Source: Typhlomys cinereus
Taxonomy: Eukaryota; Chordata; Mammalia; Rodentia; Platacanthomyidae
DNA length: 64,000 nt
Assembly (NCBI GenBank): GCA_023101885.1
Contig: JALPQD010000006.1
Coordinates: 16,454,085 to 16,518,084, forward strand
Direction of reading: 5' to 3'
Under the pieces are notes generated by a model, which saw only the letters and a program-made list of their open reading frames with translations, was not told the origin of the DNA and made no database searches. This document shows positions 49,425-60,868 of this stretch, piece by piece (within the stretch, counting starts at the first letter, position 1; each line of letters starts with the position of its first letter). The translations under genes and the position numbers were made by a program.

Positions 49425-50031
49425 TTGATAGGTTCTGGGGGTGACATACAGTGCCCAGCAGAATGGAGTGAAGGGAATTGCAGGAGCAGCAAAACTGCAA
49501 AAGAAAATCAACAAACCACAATCCAGAACTTCAGAGACTCTATATCAATCACATAGAACTAGGACAGCCTAATCTCTCCCCATCCTGGAGCTCAGGGACA
49601 TTTGCGGAAGAGGGGGCGGTAAGATTGTAAGAGCGAAAGGATGGGAGGAGCAACGATTTGCAAGATTCTCAACAATAGTTGGGGCCAAAGCAATCATAAT
49701 GGGACTTTGCATGCCCTGCGCAATGTCCAGCGCACTGTTGCCCTCATAAAGTCTAGCATCTGTTAAGGGCACCGAGATCCCTGGAGGCAAGGGATTGACA
49801 GCCATAGTAGTGATCTTATGCTTAAGGGGAACAAGAGAAAGGGCTTATGGAAATGCCACTGGGTCCTTATATGTCATCGGAGAGGAGGACCCAGTGGAGA
49901 GTTAGGCGTACACAATAAAGGACTCTCTGGGAATTGGGGGGGAGGCACTGAGGAAAGGGGAGGGGGAGGAGGGGGGAGGGAGGGAACTGGTAAAAAATTT
50001 TAAAATGTATAATTAAATTTTTAATAAAAAA
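49425..50031 (+). mobile_element. 5'-truncated L1 (3' UTR only)
   Basis: It aligns along its length with 43685-44310 of the large L1: GGGGGTGACATACAGTGCCC, the GGAGTGAAGGGAATTGCAGGAGCAG segment, the TTTGCATGCCCTGCGCAATGTCC segment and the G-rich tract at about 49935-49985. The end is degraded to a TA-rich tail. A 9-bp duplication, AATTTATAA, at 49416-49424 and 50032-50040 probably marks the insertion. It splits the older retroviral remnant from its LTR. Confidence 0.85.
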
Positions 50032-50059
50032 AATTTATAAATAAATAAAAGGGTGAAAA

Positions 50060-50790
50060 TGTGTCACTATTGATTCAGAGAGGGCTAGCCTGGGCTCCTG
50101 GCTACAGACATACATGCTCTGGACATGTCCCTATAGAAAACCATGCAGGCAGAAGGATGAACAACCAATGGGAAGAGGCCATCTAACCTGCCCCTGTAAT
50201 GGACACATAGTAAACGGTTAAATATTTGGTGGCTGCCCCCCCCAGAGCAGAGGGATGGCAATACCTGATTGGACCCTGTAACAGTTCAAGAAACTTAAGG
50301 GAGAAAGGGAGATTTATTCAGCTTACAGTGCCAGAGAGGAGGTACAGTCTTTCAAAGCAGAGGTGAGAAGTGGCATGGCTGGCTGGCCAAAGCTGGAGGA
50401 GGCTAAGTCACTGCAGACATCTTGGAAGCTGAGAGCTGCAGACTGCTTGCAGCAAAGGCAGACTTCTTTGGAGGTAGGGTGGGACTAATCCACTTCAAGG
50501 CCCACCCCTTGTGACTGCCTTCCTCCAGCAAGGCTTCACCTCTCAAGATGCCATGACATTGCCAAACACATGAGACTGTGGGGGACACATTTCAACCCAT
50601 AACAGACCCCAACCCTATATAAGCCCAAACAACTCCTTAATAAATTTGAATCTGCAGCAACTCGTCCACTTCTTGCTTCTCACCTGATTCGCTGACTCCG
50701 TCACCAGCTTGCCCCTTTGCCTCAAGCCTTGAGGCCCCGCCATTTCCCCCTCCTTTCTTCAACTGTCCCAGCAGGGATTCAGCAACAACA
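50060..50790 (+). mobile_element. 3' LTR of an old endogenous retrovirus, split by a MaLR LTR
   Basis: A purine stretch (AAAAGGGTGAAAA, 50047-50059) resembling a polypurine tract precedes TGTGTCACTATTG. Promoter-like features follow in order: CCAAT (50165-50169), an inverted ATTGG (about 50269), TATATAAG (50616-50623) and an AATAAA poly-A signal (50639-50644). A pyrimidine-rich U5-like region then ends near AACAACA (50790). Without the nested insertion the LTR is about 400 bp, a usual LTR size. The 3' boundary could instead be CCCAGCA at about 50773. The retroviral class is not certain. Confidence 0.6.
50277..50604 (-). mobile_element. Nested MaLR-type solo LTR
   Basis: On the minus strand it starts TGTTATGGGTTGAAATGTGT, has GGAGGAAGGCAGTCACAAGG and GGGTGGGCCTTGAAG segments, a poly-A signal in the context AAGCTGAATAAATCTCCC, and ends with CTTGAACTGTTACA. 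Both ends obey the TG...CA rule. It is flanked by a perfect 5-bp duplication GACCC (50272-50276 and 50605-50609), the size expected for ERVL-MaLR integration. It therefore inserted between the ATTGG and the TATA box of the older LTR. Confidence 0.88.
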
Positions 50791-50992
50791 AGGAAGTAAG
50801 AAAAAGCCCGATTAAGAAGATTTACATTGGGAAATTGATAAGATAGGATTGGGCTCTTAAGGAGTGAAAATGATAGGAATTTGTTATGTTCATGTATGAA
50901 ACTGCCAATGAATAGAATAAATGAAAATGACATGTGATAAAGAGATATAAATACTGGAAAGACAAGCTGAAATGTTGCAAACTTAAGAGAGA

Positions 50993-50996
50993 AGGA

Positions 50997-51080
<84 letters not shown>

Positions 51081-51119
51081 CAGAAGAAAGAAAGAAAGAA
51101 GGAAAGAAAGAAGGAAAGA
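50993..51119 (+). repeat. (GAAA)n microsatellite
   Basis: About 25 near-perfect AAAG units become imperfect (CAGAAG, GGAAAG) after 51080. It is homopurine on this strand. The Lys/Glu/Arg and Phe/Leu/Ser-rich open frames over it are artefacts of the repeat. Confidence 0.95.
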
Positions 51120-51403
51120 GAGAAACATGAGTTCCTAACAAAAGCTTTCCATCCACAGGTGAGAACACATGCTTGAATCAAGATTAGAAACTCATCATCA
51201 AACTGTTTAAGCTATTTATGGCCTAGAGAACAAAAGCGTAAAATGTTTGAATTTAATCCTCTCTAAATCAACTGATTATGGACTTGGTCAGTTGTCATTT
51301 TAAAACCCACATTCTCTCCATAAATATATTAGTCACCAAAATTTAAATGACAATTATAGAAATCTGTAATTTCATTTTTCTTGATGAAAAAATTTTAAAA
51401 AGA

Positions 51404-52018
51404 TGGAGTGAAGGGCATTGCAGGAGCAGCAAAACTGCAAAAGAAAATCAACAGACCACAATCCAGAACTTCAGAGACTCTTTATCAACCACCTAGAATT
51501 AGGCCAGACTAATCTCTCCCCATCTTGAAGCTCAGAGAAATTTGTAGAAGAGGGGGTGGTAAGAGTGTAAGAGCAAAAGGATGGGAGGAGCAATGATTTG
51601 CAAGATACTCCACACAAGTTAGGGCCGAAGCTATCATAATTGGACTTTGCATGCCCTGCGCAATGTCCAACACACTATTGACCTCACAAAGTCTAGCATC
51701 TGCTAAAGGCACCAAGATCCTTGGAGGCAAGGGATTGGCAGCCACAGTAGTGCTCCTATGCTTAAGGGGAACACGGGAAAGGGTTCAGGGAAATGCCACT
51801 GGGTCCTTGTATGTCATCGGAGAGGAGGACCCAGAGGAGAGTCAGAGATGCATATTAAAGGACTCTCTGGGAATTGGAGCGGGAGGCACTCGTGGATGGG
51901 GAGGGAGGGGTGAGGGGAGGGGGAGCAGGGGGTTCGGGGGGAGGAGGAGGGAGGGAGGGAACCGGTGTACCTATTAAGTTTGTATGAGCGGAAATAATAA
52001 TAAAAATGTTTTAAAAAA
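51404..52018 (+). mobile_element. 5'-truncated L1 (3' UTR only)
   Basis: It aligns with the 3' UTR of the large L1 from its GGAGTGAAGGGCATTGCAGGAGCAG segment to the GTACCTATTAAGTTTGTATGAGCGG end. The G-rich tract lies at about 51890-51962 and an AATAATAAAAATG tail follows. It is bounded by a perfect 20-bp target-site duplication (51384-51403 and 52019-52038). It is one of the best-preserved copies of the family and so probably a recent insertion. Confidence 0.95.
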
Positions 52019-52038
52019 ATGAAAAAATTTTAAAAAGA

Positions 52039-54159
52039 GTTAAAAAATAAAATTACCACATAAAGAGCTACTGTTGAGTTGGATGTGCTGAAACACTAAA
52101 ATTAACAAAGGAGTTCTGATCTACCTCTGATGGGAACCAATGCAATGTTGGCTAGCTCTTATTTGCACTTCCACTGAAGGCCACAGCCTTGCCTTGGAAA
52201 TAACAATCAGAAGAAAATCTTTCGAACCTGGAAAGGAAAATATGGTTAAGCGAAATTGATGGGAACCTACACATGTTAAAACAAGTGTTGCTACTTAAAG
52301 AGAGGGGAAAAAGAAGGAAATAAAAACATTAATTCTTTCTACCTTCATTTACAAGGAGTAAACTGAAAGAGGGAAGTTTTCAAGTGATAGATGATACACA
52401 TCTCCCTAATTATATCATAAATATTTCCCTCTGTTTTTCTTTTACACCAGCCAGATTATTGAGTGGTTAAAATCATGCTCATAATTGGGTTAAATGTTTT
52501 TCCTAATTTCTAAAGTAAACTTTTAAAAATTTGGGAAAATAAAAGTTTAGTAATTTTATGCCATTCTTTTTAGTATTTCCTTTCTTAGGAGCAAAAGTAG
52601 ATAGATGTGATAAAAATTTAATCTTACAAACAGTAGAGAAAACTGATAAATGTTTTAAAAGTTTAATCCTAGTAAATGGCAAATCAATGAAGAAATCATA
52701 TGATTATAAAACCAACAGTTAGTAAATGTTTAGCTTTGAGGTGTGTTTAGATAACATTGGCATCTTGTCCATGAGAATAAAAATTGAAATAGCTTGGGGA
52801 GAGGATTTTATCAATAATATTTATATAAAACATTTGAAAAATGTTAATATTAGAAATAATATTTTCATGTCAAAAATTCTAACTTCAGGATGGTATAAAA
52901 TATTCAGGAACATAGATTATAACAGTAAATGAGGACTTATCTACATTTCAAAGTTCATGGTATGAACCCTAGCAATGCAAAAAGTCAAAGATACTGAAAA
53001 TATTATGTGGACATGCATATTTAAGTATGTCAATTATTTATTTATTATAGATTAGTATACACAAAAATTTGGAGTAAAACTTTAAAATGGCAATACAACT
53101 TTATCCAATTATATGCAATAGAATATAGCTGTAAAACTCAAATCTTTATATAATGACAGAGCAAAGTGAATATCATATCAAAAAAGGTTAACACCTTTAA
53201 ATAAAAATGGGCTAAGACTGTATGTGTACAGCTGATGAAACATACAAAATGCTTATAAATAAATTTCACAAGAGTTGTTTGGTTTAGGAGATTATAGAAA
53301 ACAATATTTCCTAGATTTTTTTGTGGCACACTATGTTTTATAAATATTGATACATTGCCAAATGGATTAATTCAGATTTCATCAGAGTTGAAAGAATTCA
53401 AAACAGCAAAAGCACTCATGCAAAGATGAGCAAGGGAGGATGTGGATAAAGAAGTGTATGGGTGGGAAAGACGTGGGATATGTAACCTGAGAGATAACAC
53501 ATTTCAGGAAGCCTTCAGAATTGGCATAAGCAATTTTGTAGTCTGGTAATATTTTGATAAATGTAAAGTTCCCATCCAATTCACAGATGGCAGAGAAGAA
53601 CAGATCAGAATAAAGGAGTGGACATACAGAAAGGATTTGTTAATTCAAATCAATCCAATATTTCTGGAAATGTATGACCATCAGAAACACACTGACTTCT
53701 TCCTCTTGGCATAGATATCTTCAGAAGAGCTATGCAAATTAGTGAAGGAGACTCTAAAGTGTTATTATTATTATTTCTATTATTATTGCAATAGCAATGA
53801 AAACAGTCAAGAAGGCACAAACATAAAAAGGCATAAACTAGGAGAGATGCCTATGAAGGTTTTTCTCTAATTTAAGCTCTTTGGGCATAATATCCAGGAT
53901 TAACATTTTTGTAGTATGTTACATGTTTCTGGTTGTCTCTGTCAGTTTGACATTTCTGATGTCACAGTTTTTCTCAATCTTAAATAAATATGTTTTCAGC
54001 TATTTAATTTTTTTGACCTCTATCTTGCCAGACATACAATGCCTCCTGGCATAATCTAAATTGCATACAGTCCTAACCTGAAGGCATGTTGTATTTCTTT
54101 GAATTATATAGCATTCCCTAGTTAGTCTCATTTTCACTTATTTTATTGTTTGGCCTTGC
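52039..54159. other. Unassigned AT-rich DNA
   Basis: No gene or nameable repeat. A short (TTA)n patch is at about 53762-53785. Confidence 0.45.
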
Positions 54160-54215
54160 TGGAGATCTAGCTAGTGTCTTGCCCATGCTATTCAAGGATT
54201 CTCTCACTAATCCCC
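54160..54215 (-). mobile_element. tRNA-type SINE head fragment
   Basis: TTGCTGGAGATCTAGCTAGTGTCTTGCCCATGCTATTCAAGG followed by TCTCTCACTAATCCCCA resembles the antisense tRNA-like head of old rodent SINEs. Only about 55 bp remain. Confidence 0.4.
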
Positions 54216-54794
54216 ACTCACTCCACTAATTTTGACAAGTACTCATGAGGATTAAACCAAATCAAATGAGGAAATGTGCCTATTCCATCACAGAAGCAAA
54301 TAAATGTGTCTCCTCCACTATCTTTGCCATCTTCTGGTGCTGACAGAATGCTATAAAGGCAGAGGAACTAAACGCACAATTCTACTGCAATGAAAGACCA
54401 AAGTGTTCATGGGTATTATCCACAAGGGCATTTACTTGCTCTGTATCATTGCCAATCATGGCACATTATTACTCAGAAGATATGATTTGAATCTTCAGTT
54501 GCACAATAGCTTTACTATTAGGAAGCCAATTCTTCTAAGTTTTCTGGTTAAAATAAATTATTTCTAGACAACTTTTAAATTTGGACATGCATGTTGTATA
54601 TATTATTCCGTCAACTGTTAGAATTAAAATTTAAGGGCCTACCTGATGAGGCATTTAGATTGATCCCCTTTTTATGCTTGATGTTCACTTGCTATGTTCA
54701 GTAAAATGAATGACTAAGACTCCATCACCTTGCCTTGCTCATGTTTTGTTAGGACATTTAACTGTACATGTTTCTGATTCAGACAAAAAGAAAA

Positions 54795-55320
54795 AAAAAA
54801 AAGAAAAAACGCAAAATATCAATCTGTGGCCTTGGAATGGAGTGAATCAAATGATACAGGAGGAAATAAAGTGCGCCCTCTTGGCCTCGGCGGCTCCACG
54901 TGTTAATTGAGTTCACCCAGCCACTGTGAGACCAAATGAAGGGAAGTGTTCCAACCGCCTCAATGCCAGCTTTAGTCTGGAAGGCTACTGCGGGACAGCA
55001 CAGTGTGTTTCATCATATTTATTTTTCATGAGTTTTCCTCTTGCCTGGCTTTGTAAAACATTCATCCCAATAAATGATTTACCATGGCAGAAAAAGATGC
55101 AGGAAATTGATCTGTGCTCACCTTCAGACATTATGAAGGCCCTGAAGTCTAATCAGGTTCCAGGGAGGACTCAGAGGTGGCACACATTTATGAGCAGGAT
55201 GGAGAAAGCACACCAGGAAAACACTGCAGAGACGAATCAGTCTTTCATTTCATTTAATGGTTCTCATTCGCAATGTGCCTTCTTTGAAGGAAGGCCATTC
55301 CCTTGAATTTATTTTTAGTT
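54795..55320. other. Candidate conserved noncoding element
   Basis: About 500 bp of non-repetitive sequence with balanced base composition and several CpG sites stands out against the AT-rich flanks. It includes a CACGTG E-box at 54897-54902 directly followed by a homeodomain-type TTAATTGA at 54903-54910. It contains no recognisable repeat. A 126-codon frame (54926-55306) lies in it but has no known domain. Regulatory function is inference only. Confidence 0.3.
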
Positions 55321-57027
55321 AATGAAGGTAACCTTTTAAACTCCATTAACAGTTCCTTTCTCAGCCTAAATGTTGATATGCCTGTGGGATTTGGGAGATA
55401 TACAACTTCTCTTTGAGAAGTATGTTTTTAAGAGTGACCCAAGACTCTGCCTCCACGAAAGTAAGATTCAGAATACTCCAGAAAGCCCACACAGAATTCC
55501 CAAGACACAAACCTTTCAGATTTACATAACTCTCTGATCTTTGAAATAGAAATGAATCACAGAGTCCCAAATTTATTTTCTCCTTTACCAGGGAATATCA
55601 TCCATCACAAGAGGGTAGAATATTGTGGACTAGAGGCCATGGGAAGGAGGCGTGGAGTAGTCAAACACTTTTTCACTGAGGTGACTGGGACTGGGAGTCA
55701 GAGCTGTACACAGAGTGTTAGGACTCGAGCTTGGGAGAGAAGCAAACATCTAATCAATGTCAACATAAATGGACCTTTCACAGTGCAGTCGAAGTGGCTG
55801 GGTTTGAAGTCAAATGTAAATTTTAAGTAACACTTTTGCTACTAACTAAAAGTAGAATTATAATAATTGGATATTCATTTGTTGTTTTGGGTTAAGTCCT
55901 ATGTAGAAATTTCTAGGGGAAAATGAGAGGGAAGAATTGAGATTATTAAATACATTTTGCTAAAATAAATCATCCATGATACAAAATTAGTTTTCAGAAC
56001 TTTAATTCAGAAAAGTGTAAATATTACATTACTACCTTTCTTAAATATGAAGTGGCTGTTTCACATGGTGAATATTTTGGAGTTCATAGACTTGAATAGA
56101 GAATCATGAATTGATACTAAATTGTGCTCGTTGGATAATGGGCAATGTCTGGATTCCACTATATGTTTAAAATGCTAGAATTGACAAAATAATAAATTAT
56201 TCCTTGGGATGTTCCTTTGGTTTATTCATAAGTCTCTTCAACATTATTGTTAGAGCCCAGAATTTTAAGTATCCCATTACTTCATTAGGATTATGAAAGG
56301 ATATAAATTAGGTTTCTCTGTCTTCCTCTATTAATAAACCACATTATTTTGTGATATAGATATGGAAGACAATACCTTTTGAGAAAAATGACTTGAAGGG
56401 AGAGATAAATACATCCTTGTAGGGAAAGAAACATCACCATTCATTTTACTGACAGGCATTTGGGTTTTTCATGTATGAGTCTGCAGAGTTCATTTATAGT
56501 CTGATAGTAATAGCTGAATCCCCGTGGTAGGAGTGGTATACCTGTAAGGGGATCATCATGTCAACACAAGCATACATTTCCTTGGTACCCATTGAGGGTA
56601 AAAAATCATACTGAAGAAATTACTCTTGAGAATGCTAGCTGAGTCATTCACTCACTTGAGAGCTCAAAATCCTTATATTTCTAAAATTACTGTTCACTAA
56701 AAATAATACCTGGTGTTTAATCATTTTGCAATTTTACAAAACTTCATTCTTTCTGTCCCCTCTTCTGTAATTATCTGATCTGAACCTTGTTTAGGATGAA
56801 TCAGCAACTATCACTTGTCTTTAGCATATGATGGAGCCACAGACCTCTACTTCATCTTCATTTAGTACAAGAAGATGTTTCTGTGAGCACTAAATATAAA
56901 CCAAAACTATATTTCAAATAAATTGTAGCTACAAGTTTGTGATTTACCAAATATTACCTGACGACCATATACCCACTTGATCTAAATTCAAAATTTCAGT
57001 TGCTGATGACCAGCAACTCTTTCTTTT
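55321..57027. other. Unassigned DNA
   Basis: No gene or nameable repeat. The first 500 bp (to about 55830) keeps the less AT-rich composition of the preceding candidate element. Confidence 0.4.
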
Positions 57028-57175
<148 letters not shown>

Positions 57176-57892
57176 TCCCTAATCATACAAGCTCAATAGG
57201 TACCCCGATCCTCTCTCCCTCCACCCCTTCCCAATCCTCCTTGCACCCTCTCCTCTTTCCCCTCCTTTCCCCCCTCCTTTCACCTGTCCCAGTGCCCTTC
57301 CCCTCTCCCATCCCCTGGAGCAGCTCCCTGTGTGAACGCCAAACTTCCCTCTGAGTCTCCACTCCAGTGAGGTGTAAGGATTCAGTGGCATAGCCCAGTG
57401 GCCCACCCCCCGAACTCCCCTTTAGTATCGGAACACTTTTATGACTGTTAATCCTTTGCCTCTAAGGATCTTACTGCCTGTGATCCATGCTAGACCCTGG
57501 GGGGTCGTCAGCATATCAGTCATTGTGCAGGTCATGCAAAATCCGACTATGGCTACTATAGCCCTAACTTGTGTGGAGTATCTTGCATATCATTGGCCCT
57601 CCCCATCTTTAAGCTCTTACAATTTTGACACCCCCTCTTCTGCAAGTTTCCTTGAGCTTTAGTATGGGTAAAGATTTGGCTGGTCTGGTTCCAGGTGATC
57701 AATTCAGGGTCTTTGGTGTTCTGAACTATGATTTGTTGTTGTGTTCAGTCTGGCTGTTCCTAAAAGACAACCAGACATAGTGGTAAGGGCAGTGAGACCA
57801 ACAGAGGTGTTGTCTGATACATTTTTTGGAGGTTTATGATGATGATGCTTCTGGCAGAGCATGTGTTTCTTTATGAGTTATGACCATTAATG
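57176..57892 (-). mobile_element. 5'-truncated L1 3' UTR, antisense
   Basis: It contains the reverse complement of the family's end (TCATACAAGCTCAATAGGTACC), a long C-rich tract (antisense of the G-rich tract, about 57205-57320) and the antisense GCCTCTAAGGATCTTACTGCC and AGTATCTTGCATATCATTGG segments seen in the large L1. It is more diverged than the copies at 49 and 51 kb, so it is an older member. The left end carries the (TTTC)n tail. Confidence 0.8.
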
Positions 57893-58047
57893 GAGGCAGC
57901 ATGCACTTTCATCCCTGGTGGGTGGAACCTGGGAAATCCCAGAGCAAAGCTAAAAGGAAGTAGAAGCAACCCAGGATGTATCCAAAAATCACCCTTGGTC
58001 CTCTGCTGGGACACATAGTGCTTGCTGATACACACATATAGATAGAT

Positions 58048-58110
<63 letters not shown>

Positions 58111-58112
58111 GA
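57893..58112 (+). mobile_element. 5'-truncated older SINE with (GATA)n
   Basis: The body reads GCATGCACTTTCATCCCTGGTGGGTGG, then CCTGGGAAATCCCAGAGC and CAACCCAGGATGTATCC and AATCACCCTTGGTCC, matching the older composite SINE at 3.4 kb. The ID head is missing. In place of the usual (CA)n there is a short CA patch followed by a GATA/TAGA microsatellite of about 16 units (58040-58112). Confidence 0.75.
58040..58112. repeat. (GATA)n microsatellite
   Basis: About 16 GATA/TAGA units with one interruption at each end, in the tail of the preceding SINE. Confidence 0.93.
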
Positions 58113-58713
58113 TAGATTAAATTATTTAAGGGTTATGGCCATGATGTCTTGTCATTTCTGAGATAGCAGCCTAGAGTGTGCTGAGCTCTTCTGGCAAGAG
58201 CTTTTGCAATAGTAAAGTGGTATGTATTCTGCCACTGTGCCAGGCTAATGCTGAGGACCTGCATTATCAAGGGCAGACACTGGTGGTTTATTGGCATAGA
58301 GATTGTCAACGTATGGGCAGTGCCATTGTTCCAAAGGATTACCTTTGTTGGGAGAAAGTACTTGATTTGTTTTACTTCCTGATTATTCTATCATACCTCC
58401 ATTTATATTCCTTTTCATCAAGCTGGGTCTTATTCCCCAATAAAACAACAAAGTTCTCTCTCCCTCTCTTTATATATATATACATATTTTTCTCCCTCCA
58501 AACTTTCAACTGTAGTTGCTCATTTTTATTTCATTTTTGACCTTTACCTCGAGTTATTCATATATGCGTTTTTTAAATAATCTTGTGAACTTTTTACCAA
58601 TTTATGATGCTACTCCAAAGTTCATGTACAATTCTTCATAGATTCAAGCACTTTGTCTTCTCTAATGGATGGAATTCTGAGATAATGTAGTATAGTGTAG
58701 GTAACATGACATT
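58113..58713. other. Unassigned DNA
   Basis: No supported gene. A 120-codon frame (58178-58540) has no recognisable domain and ends in low-complexity Phe/Ser-rich sequence. Confidence 0.4.
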
Positions 58714-58840
58714 TTTTTCTCCTTTTTATAGTTGAGGACATAGGTGCAGACAGACAAGTTCTGCCTAGGTTTTCTTAATGTGCAGCTATCTGATCTGGAT
58801 TTAGAGCCCAAGTCCACTTAGGTTTCTGTATTGTCATAGT
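58714..58840 (-). mobile_element. MIR-like SINE fragment
   Basis: TTTTATAGTTGAGGACATAGGTGCAGACAGACAAGTTCTGCC, then GCTATCTGATCTGGATTTAGAGCCCAAGTCCACT follows the antisense order of the MIR core (TTTTACAGATGAGGAAACTGAGGC ... GGATTCGAACCC). It is the clearest of the MIR-like fragments in this window. Confidence 0.55.
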
Positions 58841-59189
58841 CACCTACCATTTCTCCATCTCTGACTATTAAGTGCATAATCTTCTGAAATATAAGAAAAT
58901 GCCACGGACTAACAAAAAAAACTATGTCTTTAAAAGGTTTTGCCCTGTTAATGGTGAAGCTGCAAAAAGCTATCGACTAATCCTCTGAGCCTTGGAAACA
59001 GAGGGCTGTGCTTCAAAATACATCTTAATTAACCACAGAATCAAGAGATCAATGCAAAGGATTGCAAGCACAGTACTGCACCAAGCTCAGCATATGTGTA
59101 GAGTAGGTAAATCTACAGCGTTTGTCCAAAAGTACATCATGTGTCAAGTATGCCTATCAAGCCCAAGGATCACATATGCGACAGGTTTT
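58841..59189. other. Unassigned DNA
   Basis: No gene or nameable repeat. Confidence 0.45.
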
Positions 59190-59290
59190 AGAAAAAAAAT
59201 AGTGATTTTTATATACTTAAAAAAATGAAGAGGTACAGGCTAATAGCCCTAATGAGATTTGAGGTCTATGCTCTTATCTACACAAAAAAC
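59190..59290 (+). repeat. Local direct repeat, copy 1
   Basis: About 95-100 bp repeated in the same orientation at 60344-60441. The best-matching core is GAGGTACAGGCTAATAGCCC, identical in both. A TAGTGATTTTTATATA stretch precedes it and GGTCTATGCTCTTATCTA follows. Neither copy matches any SINE or LINE seen here. Confidence 0.85.
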
Positions 59291-59683
59291 ACATTTCAAT
59301 ACTAAGAAAGACTTACTTGACACTGAGTTTTAAAGAAAAGAACTAATAAAAATTCAATACATATATCTGGCATAAATGCATACATTATAATAACATATCT
59401 GGATGAAGACAATAGTTTTTTTTTTTGTTTTTTTTTTTTTTTTTTTGATGAACCATCCAATCCAGATCCTGGAATTTGTTTTAAAAGTTTTGCTGATCTC
59501 CAAAGTTGCTTTCAGTTATGATTGTAGAGTATTCATATCCATGCACATACACATCTGCTTATATACACAGCCCCACAAGCTCTTTGGTTCACATATAAGC
59601 TTTCGTCATAACTTTGTGATACTGTTCAATATTTTTCATTTACTTTCCAAAAGTAGGTTTGATTTCCTTTAAAATTCCTGCCA
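59291..59683. other. Unassigned AT-rich DNA
   Basis: Contains a T-rich run at 59417-59445. No gene or nameable repeat. Confidence 0.45.
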
Positions 59684-59684
59684 A

Positions 59685-59765
<81 letters not shown>
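59684..59765. repeat. Compound (TC)n(CA)n microsatellite
   Basis: About 21 TC units pass directly into about 19 CA units with no spacer. Confidence 0.95.
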
Positions 59766-59767
<2 letters not shown>

Positions 59768-60343
59768 AACCCTCACAAATTATGAAATGAACACCTGAAA
59801 ATTTAATTAGTTGGCTGTTAATTTTCTCATTTTATATGCTTCATAAATGTAGAACATTCACAATTAAGAGAAACACAACTAAGGTCAGAATATACCAAAC
59901 TTTGACAAAACACTGTAATCTATCCTTAAAGAAGATATAATGATGTTCTTAGAATAGTCAGTCTGTGTTTTCTTAGTTCTTCCAAGCCTCTGAATGAAAA
60001 GTTCTCAGATAATTAGAATGATCTAAGTTACAGTACATAAACTGACAAATTTTATTAGAACACCATGGTTCAGAAAACTTTTCTTTTACAATAAATAAAT
60101 GTAAGCAAATTTCCTTCTGTCTATGACCATGTTACAAAATATTGACATGAAATACTCAAAGCTTGCTACAATTCATACTTATTTCATGTTACTAGCTTTC
60201 AAAAACTTTCTAGTAGGCTTAAAGACAATTGCATGCAGGAATTTTCCTGAAAATTAAATTGATGTAAATATTTATGCTTGATTCAGAATATTAAACCCTG
60301 GGAAATTAATTGAATCATTTCTATAAAGAAAACTAATTTTTAT
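59766..60343. other. Unassigned AT-rich DNA
   Basis: No gene or nameable repeat. Confidence 0.45.
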
Positions 60344-60441
60344 AGAAAAAAATAGTGACTTTTATATATTTCAGAAAATGAGGAGGTACAGGCTAATAGC
60401 CCTAATGATTTGAAGTCTATGCTCTTTATCTAGACAAAATA
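60344..60441 (+). repeat. Local direct repeat, copy 2
   Basis: Partner of 59190-59290, with small differences: an extra TCAG-type change before the core, loss of GAG after the core, and CTTTATCTAGAC instead of CTTATCTACAC. Confidence 0.85.
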
Positions 60442-60855
60442 CCACAAAAACCAGGGGCAGATAAAGAAGCTTACAAAAGTGTTCATTCATTGGCTATCTA
60501 CACAATCTTGTATCATGTGATGGGTTTAGCTGTTGACTTATTGATTAGTCTTCACATTTCCTTTCAGCACTTAAATAAAACTCCTTTATCTATAAGATCA
60601 AGCTACAAATCCTCCTGCAGAATTCATGTATTGCATTTCCAAGTTGCTGAAATTGAACTATGCTATTTATGAAAAGTACAGAAACAAATAGCTCAAAGAA
60701 TGACTTTTAAATCCAATACATTAAACTTCACACATAATAGCAACCTCAAATAAGTATCTAACATGGATCATGACTTTTTAACCATTTCACATTTCTTAAC
60801 TTATTTCATCTACTTAATAACTCCACAAAGAAGACATTTTAAATATTTCATATTT
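60442..60855. other. Unassigned AT-rich DNA
   Basis: No gene or nameable repeat. Confidence 0.45.
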
Positions 60856-60868
60856 AAAAATGAGCAAG

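Noticed and set aside
50934..51176. Lys/Glu/Arg- and Phe/Leu/Ser-rich open frames at 50.9-51.2 kb and 56.9-57.2 kb
   Set aside because: They are translations of the (GAAA)n/(TTTC)n tetranucleotide repeats.
55552..55830. 92-codon plus-strand frame near the candidate conserved element
   Set aside because: No domain or splice context. It may share any constraint of the neighbouring noncoding island but cannot be called a gene.
58040..58112. Regularly spaced short repeats that could suggest a CRISPR array
   Set aside because: These are simple GATA units with no spacers. All regular arrays in the window are microsatellites in a mammalian context.
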